Assembly (NCBI GenBank): GCA_030340625.1
Contig: JAOPHQ010003127.1
Coordinates: 766,501 to 830,500, forward strand
Origin: Merluccius polli
Taxonomy: Eukaryota > Chordata > Actinopteri > Gadiformes > Merlucciidae
Length of the DNA stretch: 64,000 bases
Reading direction: 5' to 3'
Positions 42,637 through 52,700 of this stretch are shown here, piece after piece. A model generated the notes under the pieces. The model did no database searches, had not been told where the DNA came from, and saw only the letters and a program-made list of their open reading frames with translations. A program made the position numbers and the translations under genes. Within the stretch, counting starts at the first letter, position 1, and each line of letters begins with the position of its first letter.

Positions 42637-42840
42637 ACAGTTTAAAACCTATTGGCTCTGCCCAGTGCCACTCTGGATCTGCCTTAACCAATCGCTAACG
42701 TTTGGTCATGTCGTATTTCATGCGCCAGAAACCACGTTGCGCGCAGTATACAAACGGCAGATGCATTAGCATTAGCCTCCTCCCGCCTCCGTACTTACGC
42801 TCAATCACTGAAGAAATCGTTAACCGCTAACTTAGCTTTT
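42637..42840. repeat. Inverted copy of 37020-37200
   Basis: Reads as the reverse complement of the fragment at 37020-37200 with a few differences (CCAGTGCCACTCTGGATCTG; GCATTAGCATTAGCC). The match ends at about 42840. Confidence 0.75.
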
Positions 42841-42849
42841 TCCTCTCAC

Positions 42850-44110
42850 AAAAAAATGTTAAACATCATATACTGTGTTATCCGAACGTGTAGCATATAC
42901 TTTCGTTAATCAAATTGTGTACATTCATCAACACTGATGTGCAAAAGGAACTAATTAACGCACCCTTGAAAAAATATCAGCCAGACATGCTAACCCACAT
43001 GGGTCTTATCCTACCTCGTTAGAGCTATAACGTTAACGTTAGACAGGACGTTCGACACATATAAAGTTAAAATACTACTGCATTCATACCAAGTATTATT
43101 AAATGGGCATGGCGCCTTTCATTTAACTTACTTACAGAAAGATACTTCGTGAAGTCTGCAGGTGAACAGAAAGTCGTCCTCTGCCGATCCCGCTCGAGTC
43201 TGACTGCTCGTCGTCCCGCTCTTCAGACAAACACGTCACATGTCCGTTGGAATTATGGGAGTAACACTGTTGAAGTGTTTATTTTAAAATGAACACTTAA
43301 CAGTGTTGTTTGGATTTAACTCCCTGGATTAACACCAACTCTTTTGAGGAATTAACTCTCAAATAGTTGAATTAAACTAAGCAAATGTTGAATTAACACT
43401 GTATTTTTAACATACAACACCAACACTGGAAATTTAACACTTTTGAATTGAATCACAGAAAGATGCATGCACAGTAAACATTGACGAATGTGTTGTGTTT
43501 AAGGCACTGCTATTTGTAGAGGGACAAATTGCACTGTCGGACAGATTATTTATTTTTAGAGCGGGGGGGAACGTGGGAATACTGGAGCAATCACCCTCCT
43601 TGGGTGCTACGTGATACCGACGCTTTACCGATGTTTCGAATCTGCGGCTGATTGGCATCGCGCTGCCTCTGCCCAGCCGACGTCTACTCTACATACACAA
43701 ATGGAACGCGATGTAGTAGCGACGATCCTCTGTAACGCCGACGTCGCTGCGACGGAGGGTGCTGTGTGGGGATCAACGTTGAACTGAGCGCACGTGCAGA
43801 TGTGGCAAACTCCTCCCTGTCCACGCCCCCATTTACATATGCAAATCTATCTAAATAGGCCCTGGACCTGAGATTCACCTCTATCCGATCAGATAAAACA
43901 AGCAAGTGTGGCACAGAGGATATTTATATATGATTGCCACTTACTTAAATGTGTTATTTTATATTGTGCACTTTATTTGGCATTTTTACAGACACCCCCC
44001 CATTCAATTTTAAGCGTTATTATTATTATTATTATGATTATTATTATGATTATGATTATTATTATGATCATTATTATTATTATTAAGTATTAAAGGCACG
44101 AGACCACCCG
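42850..44110. other. Intergenic stretch with TTAACACT-type repeats
   Basis: No gene is recognised. 43255-43450 is full of AACACTG/TTAACAC motifs of the kind found in dispersed fish repeats. 43550-43780 is GC-rich with CGACGTC motifs and holds the right candidate terminus GTGCTGTGTGGG. A (TTA)n tract lies at 44017-44085. Confidence 0.45.
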
Positions 44111-44111
44111 C

Positions 44112-44119
44112 GGCTATAT
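44112..44119 (+). promoter_or_regulatory. TATA-like box upstream of the Myb/SANT remnant
   Basis: GGCTATATAAACTG occurs about 135-180 nt before the first ATGs of the remnant reading at 44246 and 44291. It probably belonged to that element gene's promoter. Weak, since only the box and spacing support it. Confidence 0.35.
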
Positions 44120-44290
44120 AAACTGTGGGCTGCGCTGCGTTCCTCAGTCGGCAGTTAACCGGGACCAGTAAAGCCACTGAAGACCAGCCGACTCACTTGT
44201 CTTTTTGTTTAATTTATTCTTTCAGAATAACATCTTTTCTAAAATATGCCAACCCTTGAGTCAGCTTCACTCTCTGGGTGTAACACAAGC

Positions 44291-44530
44291 ATGAACAAAG
44301 GAAAGAAAAGACATTTCACAGAGTCCGAGTTGGAGATTGTGGTGAATGACGTGGAGCCGCGGAGGGAGAGATCCCGTCAGCAGGGATCAATATGAAGAGG
44401 AAGGAAATGAGTGGGAGCGTGTGTGTGAGGCGGTACATGCCGTGGGGTCCAAGCAGCGCACACACACAGGTGAAGAAGAAGTGGTCAGATGTGAAGGTGG
44501 AGTTGAAGCGGAGGGTTTCTGTCCACCGCT
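44291..44530 (+). pseudogene. Myb/SANT-like remnant of a Harbinger-type element
   Basis: From ATG at 44291: MNKGKKRHFTESELEIVVND, after which the frame is lost near 44365; then NEWERVCEAVHAVGSKQRTH in a second frame and VKKKWSDVKVELKRRVSVHR in a third. These are the consecutive helices of a Myb/SANT-like domain, so the gene has at least two frame breaks and is dead. No transposase partner is found beside it. Confidence 0.65.
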
Positions 44531-44781
44531 TACTATGCGTCACTTTCATGCCGCACACTTGGGAGACCACTAGGTGGCGCTGTTTTTGAGCAAATTCCGT
44601 AACGCTAATAACTCCCGCATACTTTGTCGCACATTCGAAATCGGCTGATGAGCCAATTGTCATCGTTTGCAAGTAAATCCTCGCGTTCCCTAAATACTCG
44701 CTCACGTCGGATTGCACCATTTGCAAGGTCCTCTAACAACGCTAACGCTGCCATCGGTAATACCATTTTTTTCATCACACT

Positions 44782-44893
44782 GCGCATGCTTTTATATCCA
44801 CCCGTATAATTGCAAACACGGTGGGTGTGTTAATTGTGCGCATGCTTTTATATCCACCCGTATAATTGCAAACACGGTGGGTGTGTTAATTGT
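44782..44893. repeat. Two exact copies of a 56-bp unit
   Basis: GCGCATGCTTTTATATCCAC through TGTGTTAATTGT is present at 44782-44837 and 44838-44893 without a difference that I can see. Confidence 0.9.
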
Positions 44894-45299
44894 TCATAAG
44901 TGTGTCTCTGACATGCACATCACTCCAGGCGTGCCGGAAGCACCGGTGCAGGGGCCCCCACTTTTCGGGGGGTAAAAAAAAAAAAAGCGCAGTTGTTGAC
45001 CACGACACCGACACGGCAACGCATTGATTGCAGCATGTGTCGTCCTATGTTATTTCCTAAACACGGGTTCAATCCCCTCTGAAACACACAACACCAGGGG
45101 GGTATACTACGAAGCTCGATTAGTGGGTTAGCGAGGTATGTTGCGCTCAAAGCCTGGGTTAGCTGTCCTACGAAAGTCGCTCTCTTTTAGCGTCGCTGTA
45201 TCACCATGGTAACTTATGCTGGCAACCAAACCTGGTCGGGAGGAGGTTTTCAGCTCAGACTTTCCGATTAGTTCGGCTTCTTAAAGCTGCAGCGCCGCT

Positions 45300-45617
45300 T
45301 TCGGGACAGATCCGATCCCTTTATGAGAGATACAGGTTCTCATCAGAGGGTATTCGCTATTTGGTCGTCCTTGTTGGACCTTATGAAGGCAATGCTACAA
45401 AAAGAAGCCGTGCGCAGTGTGTCTGTGTTTCACTGCGATGTGTTGCCACGGGTACATATTTGCATACAGTTGGTGATGCCGAACATATAAGCAAAAAGGT
45501 GCCTTGCGATACGCGAGGTTGTAGGTGCTGCCCTAAATACACTGCTAAATATGTTCGTGGTGTTTCCCAACTTTTTGCCAACACAAACTGTCAAGTTGCA
45601 AGTTATCAACTTGCAGG
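45300..45617 (+). pseudogene. HARBI1-like Harbinger transposase, N-terminal exon only
   Basis: An open reading in one frame: IRSLYERYRFSSEGIRYLVV, then GPYEGNATKRS, CVCVSLRCVATGTYLHTVGD, AEHISKK, and YQLAG just before a GT donor (GCAG then GTAAAA at 45618). Order and spacing match the N-terminal helical domain of PIF/Harbinger DDE transposases, which precedes the first catalytic aspartate. The catalytic DDE exon is absent from the element, so it cannot transpose by itself. Confidence 0.72.
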
Positions 45618-45644
45618 TAAAAGAAAACACCTGTATATGTGAAT

Positions 45645-45712
45645 GAGCGGTAGAGTGGCGGTAGCGCGTCAGTCTTCAGATTCTGCGTGCTGGGTTCGAT
45701 TCCCAAGTCAAG
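45645..45712 (+). other. tRNA-like sequence (internal promoter boxes)
   Basis: GGTAGCGCGTCAGTC resembles a tRNA D-arm/box A and GGGTTCGATTCCC a T-arm/box B with a closing TGGG/CCCA stem. No acceptor stem pairs, so this is not a functional tRNA gene. A second, reversed tRNA-like box (GAACCCCGGTCGCTGG) lies at about 45849-45864. Confidence 0.5.
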
Positions 45713-46017
45713 TGGGTATGTGTTTTTTTATTTAAAAAAAGTTATATTTCTTATGTCATATGGAATACTTATTCATTAATGTTATGGAATTATCCAGTTT
45801 GGTAATCTAGATGGGGTAAAAGGCGTGATGATGGACAGGCAACATATGAACCCCGGTCGCTGGCGTTCAGCTCACATCCTAATCCACCACACCGCCGTCG
45901 CTATACCTTCCAGCACATGCAATACGTTTCTTACATATAGGATGTACTTGAAAGGAATTCCCTAAATTACACAAAAAAGCAAGTTGGAGGTTGCTTTTGC
46001 ATTTTGCAATCATATGC

Positions 46018-46078
46018 GTAAGAATTGTTCGCCATTAACCCCAATAGAGTATTGGGATTAATGGCGAACAATTCTTAC
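46018..46078. other. 29-bp near-perfect hairpin
   Basis: GTAAGAATTGTTCGCCATTA pairs with TAATGGCGAACAATTCTTAC, continuing through CCCCAATA/TATTGGGA, with a 3-nt loop GAG and one mismatch. Located inside the Harbinger derivative. A DNA cruciform or small-RNA precursor is possible; neither is shown. Confidence 0.85.
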
Positions 46079-46442
46079 ACATTCACAGAATCTGCTGTTT
46101 GTTGCCAGCATGGGCAACTGTATCGCCCCTTGCCGTTATTTGCTTTTTAAACTCCTCGTATGAGTTCATAATCACTACTTGCTCCTCCTAAGTGACATAC
46201 ACAGCCCGTGTTCGCTCCGTCGGATCCATTGCGTCAAGGTGAATGACGTATTGACGTTGGGTTACGCCCTTTTTATGTGAACGCGCATTGAACCTAAAGC
46301 GGAAAACCTGGCTTGACAAATTTACCTTTAAGTGAGCTTCGTGGAACCGTTTAACTCTGATCGCGAGTTTCGTCTTTAGCAATCGAGGTTTTCCCAAGAA
46401 AACCTGGATATGTTCAGCGAGCTTCGTAGTATACCCCCCTGG

Positions 46443-47641
46443 CCGAGTATATTTTACAAAGTTTATTATAAGGGTCAGCAGCTACACACGCGTCAGCAAC
46501 ATGGACAGCACTTCAGCAACTCAGTAAAATGGGCCACCCCCACCTACACTGATCCCACCCCAGGCTTACACATAAGAGTGAAAAGAGTGTTGCCACAAAC
46601 CACCACTAGGCAGTAAGAGCAGCATACGTGAGCAGACAGAAATGTCCAAAAACATCAACCCCCAACAAAGCATAGAAAGTAAACGTAACCAAAGAAAACA
46701 AAAGGAGTACTGGCACACCACACCGGGGATATAAAATCCCAATAACCCAGCCTCAAGACTGGCACTGCAAATATATCCACAACAGTGAACAGGCAACATC
46801 AGTAGTCAAATCATAATAAACACAATGATAACACACTTTATAATACACTTCTAAGCTGCACATGCACGCCCTCTAATGCTACACCCACCACCATACACAA
46901 CTAAGAGGGGCTTGCAAAGTCCATGCCCACCCTCCTGAGCGGGTGTGCCGCTTGACCGGATGCAAGGTAAGTCCAATCCAATTTGGTCGGCGGCCTTCCT
47001 CCCACGCCGACCAAAATAACAAAACAGTACACAGTTCGGAGATAATTCTCAGTCCAACCAACCAGTGTCCAACGCGTTGCACAGTCCGTTCCTAAGGAGA
47101 CGGTAATCCACCGGCTTGCCGTAGCCGGCTCTGCATCCAATCACGAACGAGGGAATTCCCCCTCCACCTCCCGGCCACGCTGGCAAGAGGGAAAATAACA
47201 ACACTCAAAAATATGCTCACTCATAGGCAGCAGCCTATTCAGGAAAGCCAATGGATGTAAAAGGCATGATCACTTTCCTTTGATCGACGATAGCTCGCAT
47301 TGTACTCTCTCTCGTTCTCCTCCCGTGGTGCTGCTTCCGGGTTCGCGTCGGCCGCCGCTTCCAGATCGATCCACACCGGTTGGGCTGCTGGAGTCGGGTT
47401 CGTTGTTGTCGTCGCTACTCCTGCCCGTCGCAGCGCGATGACATCACTCCTCCCGAGCCATCTGGAAAGTCGAGGGGGGGGCCCCCGCCGTCCGGGATGT
47501 CCCGTATAAAAAGGAAATGTTCCCGCTGCTGTCCCAATTATTCAATCAGCAAGTCGTGTGCCTTAGTCCTTATAAGGAGTTCCTGCTAGTCTATATGGCC
47601 AGTCCGCAATTACACCGATCACAGCTACACACATTTCATTG
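46443..47641. other. Unclassified stretch without recognisable genes
   Basis: CpG-rich around 46900-47500 with a TATA-like TATAAAAAG at about 47505-47513. It may be an old LTR or promoter fragment, but I found no paired copy, TSD or coding region to support that. Confidence 0.35.
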
Positions 47642-47646
47642 GATGC

Positions 47647-48375
47647 TGTTGGTGACAGGTAGGGGAGAGTGAGGTAAAGTGAGACACTGGGTAATGTGAG
47701 ACACGCCCTGTATCTAGGCAACAGAACACATTTGTGCCCATGTGACCATTTTGTTTTCAAGCTCCTCCCATTTCCCCTTGCCCATAAAGGAGAGAAGCTC
47801 ATTTTGCTGATGTAAGCATGTTTTTTTCCAAAAAACATTTTTTTTGCATGTAAAAGTACATTTTCTTGTTGTCAACTTAATCAGCTGTTGTGCCAAAGCA
47901 AATTGATTCAGGTAGAAAAACTTATATCATACCTGTTGATGAACTACCAACATATAACATCATGTCATGATGTTAGCTGAAGGTTAGCCTGAATTGCTAA
48001 GAAAGGTCATTTTTTCTAAAAAGGTGGAGGTGGGGTAAAGTGAGACAAATGCTGTGGGGTAAAGTGATACAGTGTCTCACTTTACCCAGTGTCTCACTTT
48101 TTAGTTTTAAACATATTTTTAATGTAATTAATAATTACAGTAGGCCTAAGGAAGCTGCCTCAACCCAAGACGCCTGGAGGGACCGCACGTAGAGAGCAGC
48201 TCTTCGTCTTCCCCTGCAGTCTTCAGGGCTGGAATATAGAGTAGTTGTAGACGCCTAATTGTAGAGAATGACTGATGCTCTAATTGTGGGTCGAGTCCCA
48301 GGCTGTTCTAGCTGGCTGTAAGGGTCCTGTGTTCTGACCCCAGACTGTGTTCTGTTTGCTGAAATTGTTTTTATT

Positions 48376-48436
<61 letters not shown>

Positions 48437-49315
48437 GTGTGTGTGTGTGGGCTGTGTTCAATTGTACATAGGCTACTGGCATTTTTATATTAAGGCTTTT
48501 ATATACAGTACATATACAAAATGAATATTTTGTAGTGTATGAGTTCAACACTACAAGGTGAAAAAATGTGCTTAATTGACCAATCCCCATGATTCTGTTA
48601 CTTGTCCAACATTTGTTCTGGAATGTGAGGTTGTCAAGCTAGTTGTCAGGATTCTAACTGTTGAAACATATGTTGTTATGGTAGTTTCAGAGTGGAAAAA
48701 GTAAGTGGATCAGTTTACCCCATTGACTTTTCTGGTCTGTCTCACTTTACCCCTAAACTGGGGTAAAGTGAGACACAAGACCACTTTTTTTAAAAACATC
48801 ATATTTTCACTGCCCTTCATCCTGAATACATTCTAATAATTTCCATTGCAAGAAAACATCCTGAATTAATGGGAAATGTGTAAATTTAACTGATATATCA
48901 TTTCAGCTCGCTTGGAGGGGAACAAATGTAAAAAGTGTCTCACTTTACCCCACTCTCCCCTATAGGCAGACTGACAGGTCACGTGGTGTTGGGGCTACGT
49001 CAGTCAGGATCAGTGGTAAAAGTCAGCTGTTCACGCGCGGGCTTCTCTTGAATGAAATGTTTGAGATGAGAGGGGGTGGACGGGGGAAGTCCAACTTTGC
49101 TGACCGCACAATCTATTAACATTTAACGCACTTTAGCACCGATCACTTTAGGACTATGCTATTATGGAACGTTTTTAACTTATCTTTAATAAAACCAACA
49201 AAACGCAGTACCCATTGTTAAGTGATTCTTTGAACAAGCAGCGCGTCTGGCAAAAACATATTTTCCCGATCTAGCCTCTCGGTGACTAAATAAGTGGTTC
49301 GATAGTCGCCAAACA
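47647..49315 (+). repeat. 5' LTR of the BEL/piggyBac-like element (MITE-interrupted)
   Basis: TGTTGGTGACAGG to GCCAAACA. It is interrupted after 47661 by the TA-target MITE 47662-48960. After removing the MITE and one TA it has the same 368 bp as the 3' LTR, base for base as far as I can read. AATAAA lies near 49187. Confidence 0.92.
47662..48960. mobile_element. TA-target MITE (GGGGAGAGTG ends), Tc1/mariner-like
   Basis: 1299 bp with ends GGGGAGAGTGAGGTAAAGTG and its complement CACTTTACCCCACTCTCCCC (one mismatch), flanked by TA on both sides. The uninterrupted sequence ACAGGTATAGGCAG is present in the 3' LTR (53881-53898), proving insertion at TA with TA duplication. It contains several GGTAAAGTGAGAC motifs and an (ATT)n tract (48378-48436). 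No transposase. TA targeting fits Tc1/mariner, though the family is not proven. Confidence 0.88.
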
Positions 49316-49741
49316 TTTGTCAGCAAAACTGTGACACAACCACATGGATTGGAGCCACGAAAGGACCCGACATGTCACAAATGGACGCGTGGAGCAACAA
49401 AGGAATGCATGATATGCAAACAATGTAAGGAGGACGCGCACAAACAAACAGACAACAAGGACGGACTGAAAGGATAGGCGGTAACGTACCCGACCCGTTC
49501 CGTGACTGCTGTGATACATGATTGATTGGAACACTTTGATCTGGTCCCGCCGCTGAGTGGAAACTGTCTGTCATTGTGAATTGTGATATCACGCTGTGTT
49601 CGCGGCCCGCCGGGCCAAGCTGTGTGTGTGACAAACTAACGTGCTCTGCTCTGTCTCTGCTATCGCCGATAGCTGTGACTGTTTTATGTGGCTGCTTTGC
49701 TTTGGATTCTCTCATTGTGATCATTTACTTGTGCGTTCAAG

Positions 49742-52700
49742 ATGAGTGGAACAAGTGTTGGGAAACAGGACATGGGAAAGAGGAAAGTAATTCTAACTGA
49801 AAAGGCTCTTGCAAGTAAAATTGAGTCCATACAAAAGGAACGAAAAAGGAAAGTGGATGAAATAAAGACTGTGATAAGCTCTATGAAAGAGCTCATGAAA
49901 GATGGAAAACATGTTTCAGCTGTTAAAGGGAAACTTGATGGCTTGATGAAATTGTCTCACACCTCTAATGAACTACATGCTTCCTTAATGCCTCTCATTC
50001 CTCATGATGAACAAGAAAAACAAACCGGTTGGTTCTCAAAAATCATTAAACGTAAAGATGATTTTATTGAGGATGTTAATGCATGGTTTTCTGTAACCAG
50101 ACTCAGAGGATCCCCAAGCAGGCCTCTGCTGGTGGCTAACAGATCAAATGAAAGCCCTCTGCCACATGAGGCTGCAGAAGAGGAAAATGGAGGTGTGGAA
50201 AATGTGGAAGTGACTGGGCCTCAGTCACATAATGTTCAGGATGGTATTCAGCCAGATGACAGCATATCAAACTATAGCAGCCAGAATCATGGTTCAAAAT
50301 CTATCAGGTCAAAAGTGTCCTCAACTGCATCTACCCGTGTCAGAGCCGAAGCTGAAATGGCTGCTTTAATAGCTCGAAAAAGGTTGCTCGAACAAAAGCA
50401 TGCTCTTGAGGAAGAGGAAGCCAAAATAAGGCATGCGCTGCAAGAGCAGGAAGCTCGAGTCAGAAAGCAAAAGGAACAACTTCAACTTGAAACGGACATG
50501 GCCGCATCGGCGGCAAAACTTAATGTTTTGAGAACCTCTGGGTCAGGGGTACGGAGTGTTGCTTCTCAGAAATTGGATGGAATGGAAGCCTACTTTGAAA
50601 GTGGCCTCAACTTTAATGCAGAGACCTTTGTACGGCAAAATGTTGGAGATGTTGGAAGAGGACAACCTGCAGAGTTTGGAGGCACAAGGCCGAAACAAAG
50701 GCAATGTGATGGAAACAAACATCTCCAGAAGACCTCAGCCCCCACACAGGCTCAGAGCACAGTCCCAAAGGCTACAGGAGCCCCACTGTCTCTGCATAGA
50801 CACACACAATCTGCTTCCAGAAACATCAGCAGTGAACAGGACACCATGATGTCTATAATGCAAAAACAAAATGACATAACTTCGATGTTGGTGCATCAGC
50901 AATGCATTGCTTCACTACCTAAAAGAGACATCCAACTGTTTGACGGTGACCCTCTGCACTATCATGCCTTTATGCAGTCATTTGAGCAGACCATAGAACT
51001 GAGGACTGACGATGCTGTTGACCTCCTGCATTACCTGGAGCAATACACCAGGGGTCAGCCTAAACAGCTAGTCAGAAGTTGTCAACACATGACTGATGGC
51101 ATTGGATATGCTACAGCAAAGGCTTTACTCCAGGAACACTTTGGAAATGAGCACGTCATAGCATCGGCTTATATGGACAAGATGGATGGAAAAGCTTTAC
51201 AAGCGTACAGCTTATTCTTGCGAGGATGTCACAATGCCATGAAAGATGTATACAACCTATCTGACTTGAACACGTCTGCAAACATGGTCTCTGTGATCAA
51301 GAAGCTGCCTTACAAGTTGAGAGACAAGTGGCGAGCGAAGGCATGTGACATTCAGGAAAAGCCTCGGAAAAGAGCTATGTTTGCTGATATTGTGACCTTT
51401 ATTGAGCGTGAAGTTAGGATCACTACAGACCCTGTATTCGGAGATATACAAGATGCTCCAGTCATAGGGGCCTTCAAAGAAAGTGGTAGAGCTAAACCTG
51501 TGCCTCGTCCTAAGGCTAGAGGAAGCAGCTTTGCCACAACTTTCACTACTGTGGAAAGAGATGCTCATTGGGAGAACAGGGTTAAAGATGGACCCGAGAA
51601 GACCTGCCTTTTCTGCAAAAAGGGTAGACACACACTGGAGTCGTGTTTTCTATTGGAGAAGAAAGCTCACAGTGAGAAGATGGAGTTCCTGAAGAAAAAT
51701 GGAGTTTGCTTCGGCTGCTTGTGCACTGGGCACATCAGCAAGGAGTGCAGGAAACGTCTGTCTTGCAAGACATGTGGCTCACGACACCCCAGCTTGCTCC
51801 ATATCCACTCTAAGGAGAATGGAGATCCAGAGAAAGGCAGGAGCAACTCTGACAGAGCAGTGGACAGTGCTCTAGTCGAAGTCCAAACCGGTGGTCTTAC
51901 TGGGGCCGGTGAGCAGGATTGTAAGCTTGCTATCGTGCCAGTCAAGGTTAAGTCCAGTAAAGGTCAAAGGCCAGTCGAAACCTACGCCTTTCTGGACCCA
52001 GGGAGTTCAGCGTCCTTCTGCACAATGGGTCTGATGGATAAGCTGGGACTCTCTGGGAGAAGAACAAGGATTCTTTTACGTACCATGGGCCAAGAGAAGG
52101 TGGTTGACAGTTGCATTGCATCGGACTTGGAGGTCGCTGGATTGGACAGTGACTGGTACTGTGAAATGCCGAAGATCTTCACACAACATCAAATGCCTGT
52201 TAACAGAGGTAACATCCCACGACAGCAAGATCTGGAAAGATGGCCACATCTGAAGCCTGTCTATCTGCCACAGATAGATGCAGACGTGGAGATGTTAATT
52301 GGCTTGAATGTTCCCAGAGCATTGGAACCACTGGAAGTCATCCGAAGTGTGGATGGAGGGCCATATGCGGTCAAAACAATGCTTGGATGGACTGTAAATG
52401 GACCCCTTGGAGGAGAGGGCAGTGACGATCCTGTGACTCAGTCTGCAGTTAGCATCAACAGGATCTCTGCTGTCACTCTTGACGAGCTCTGGAACCAACA
52501 ATTCAAGACTGACTTCCCTGAAAACAGCCAGGATGAACTGCAAGGGCTGTCAAGGGAAGACTCTAAGTTCCTGGAAATGGCTAACGAGACTGTGGAACTG
52601 GTTGATGGCCATTATGTTGTTGGATTGCCGCTGAAGGACAAATCAGTCACCATGCCCAACAATCGCAAAGTGGCAGAGCAACGTACTCTCAACCTCAAGG

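Larger units (their letters stand above)
37335..43770 (-). mobile_element. Candidate TIR-bounded segment around the DUF4806-like gene
   Basis: CCCACACAGCAC at 37335-37346 and its complement GTGCTGTGTGGG at 43759-43770 are 12-bp inverted ends, both followed inward by GCGACGT-type sequence. The segment contains the six-exon gene at 37834-41553, an (ATT)n tract (37637-37706), a long inverted repeat (38930-39425), an L2-like tail (42062-42178) and the inverted repeat copy at 42637-42840. No TSD was found. The pairing is suggestive only. Confidence 0.35.
45094..46442 (+). mobile_element. PIF/Harbinger deletion derivative (GGGGGGTATACTACGAAGC ends)
   Basis: 1349 bp with ~25-bp perfect inverted ends CCAGGGGGGTATACTACGAA (then GCTCG) and the complement at 46418-46442. 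It retains the N-terminal part of a HARBI1-like transposase (45300-45617). It also holds tRNA-like sequences in opposite orientations (about 45645-45710 and 45850-45905) and a 29-bp hairpin (46018-46078). No clean TSD is visible. Family named from the transposase fragment. Confidence 0.8.

Noticed and set aside
37335..43770. Calling the 6.4-kb segment a definite transposon
   Set aside because: Only 12-bp inverted ends support it, without TSD or transposase; kept as a low-confidence candidate.
44316..44726. Minus-strand 136-codon frame
   Set aside because: It is antisense to the Myb/SANT-like remnant, whose helices are recognisable on the plus strand.
45645..45712. A functional tRNA gene
   Set aside because: D-arm and T-arm like boxes exist, but no acceptor stem pairs and the anticodon arm is irregular.
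49320..49724. Minus-strand frames opposite the BEL 5' leader
   Set aside because: Shadow frames; no family resemblance and they overlap the LTR and untranslated leader.
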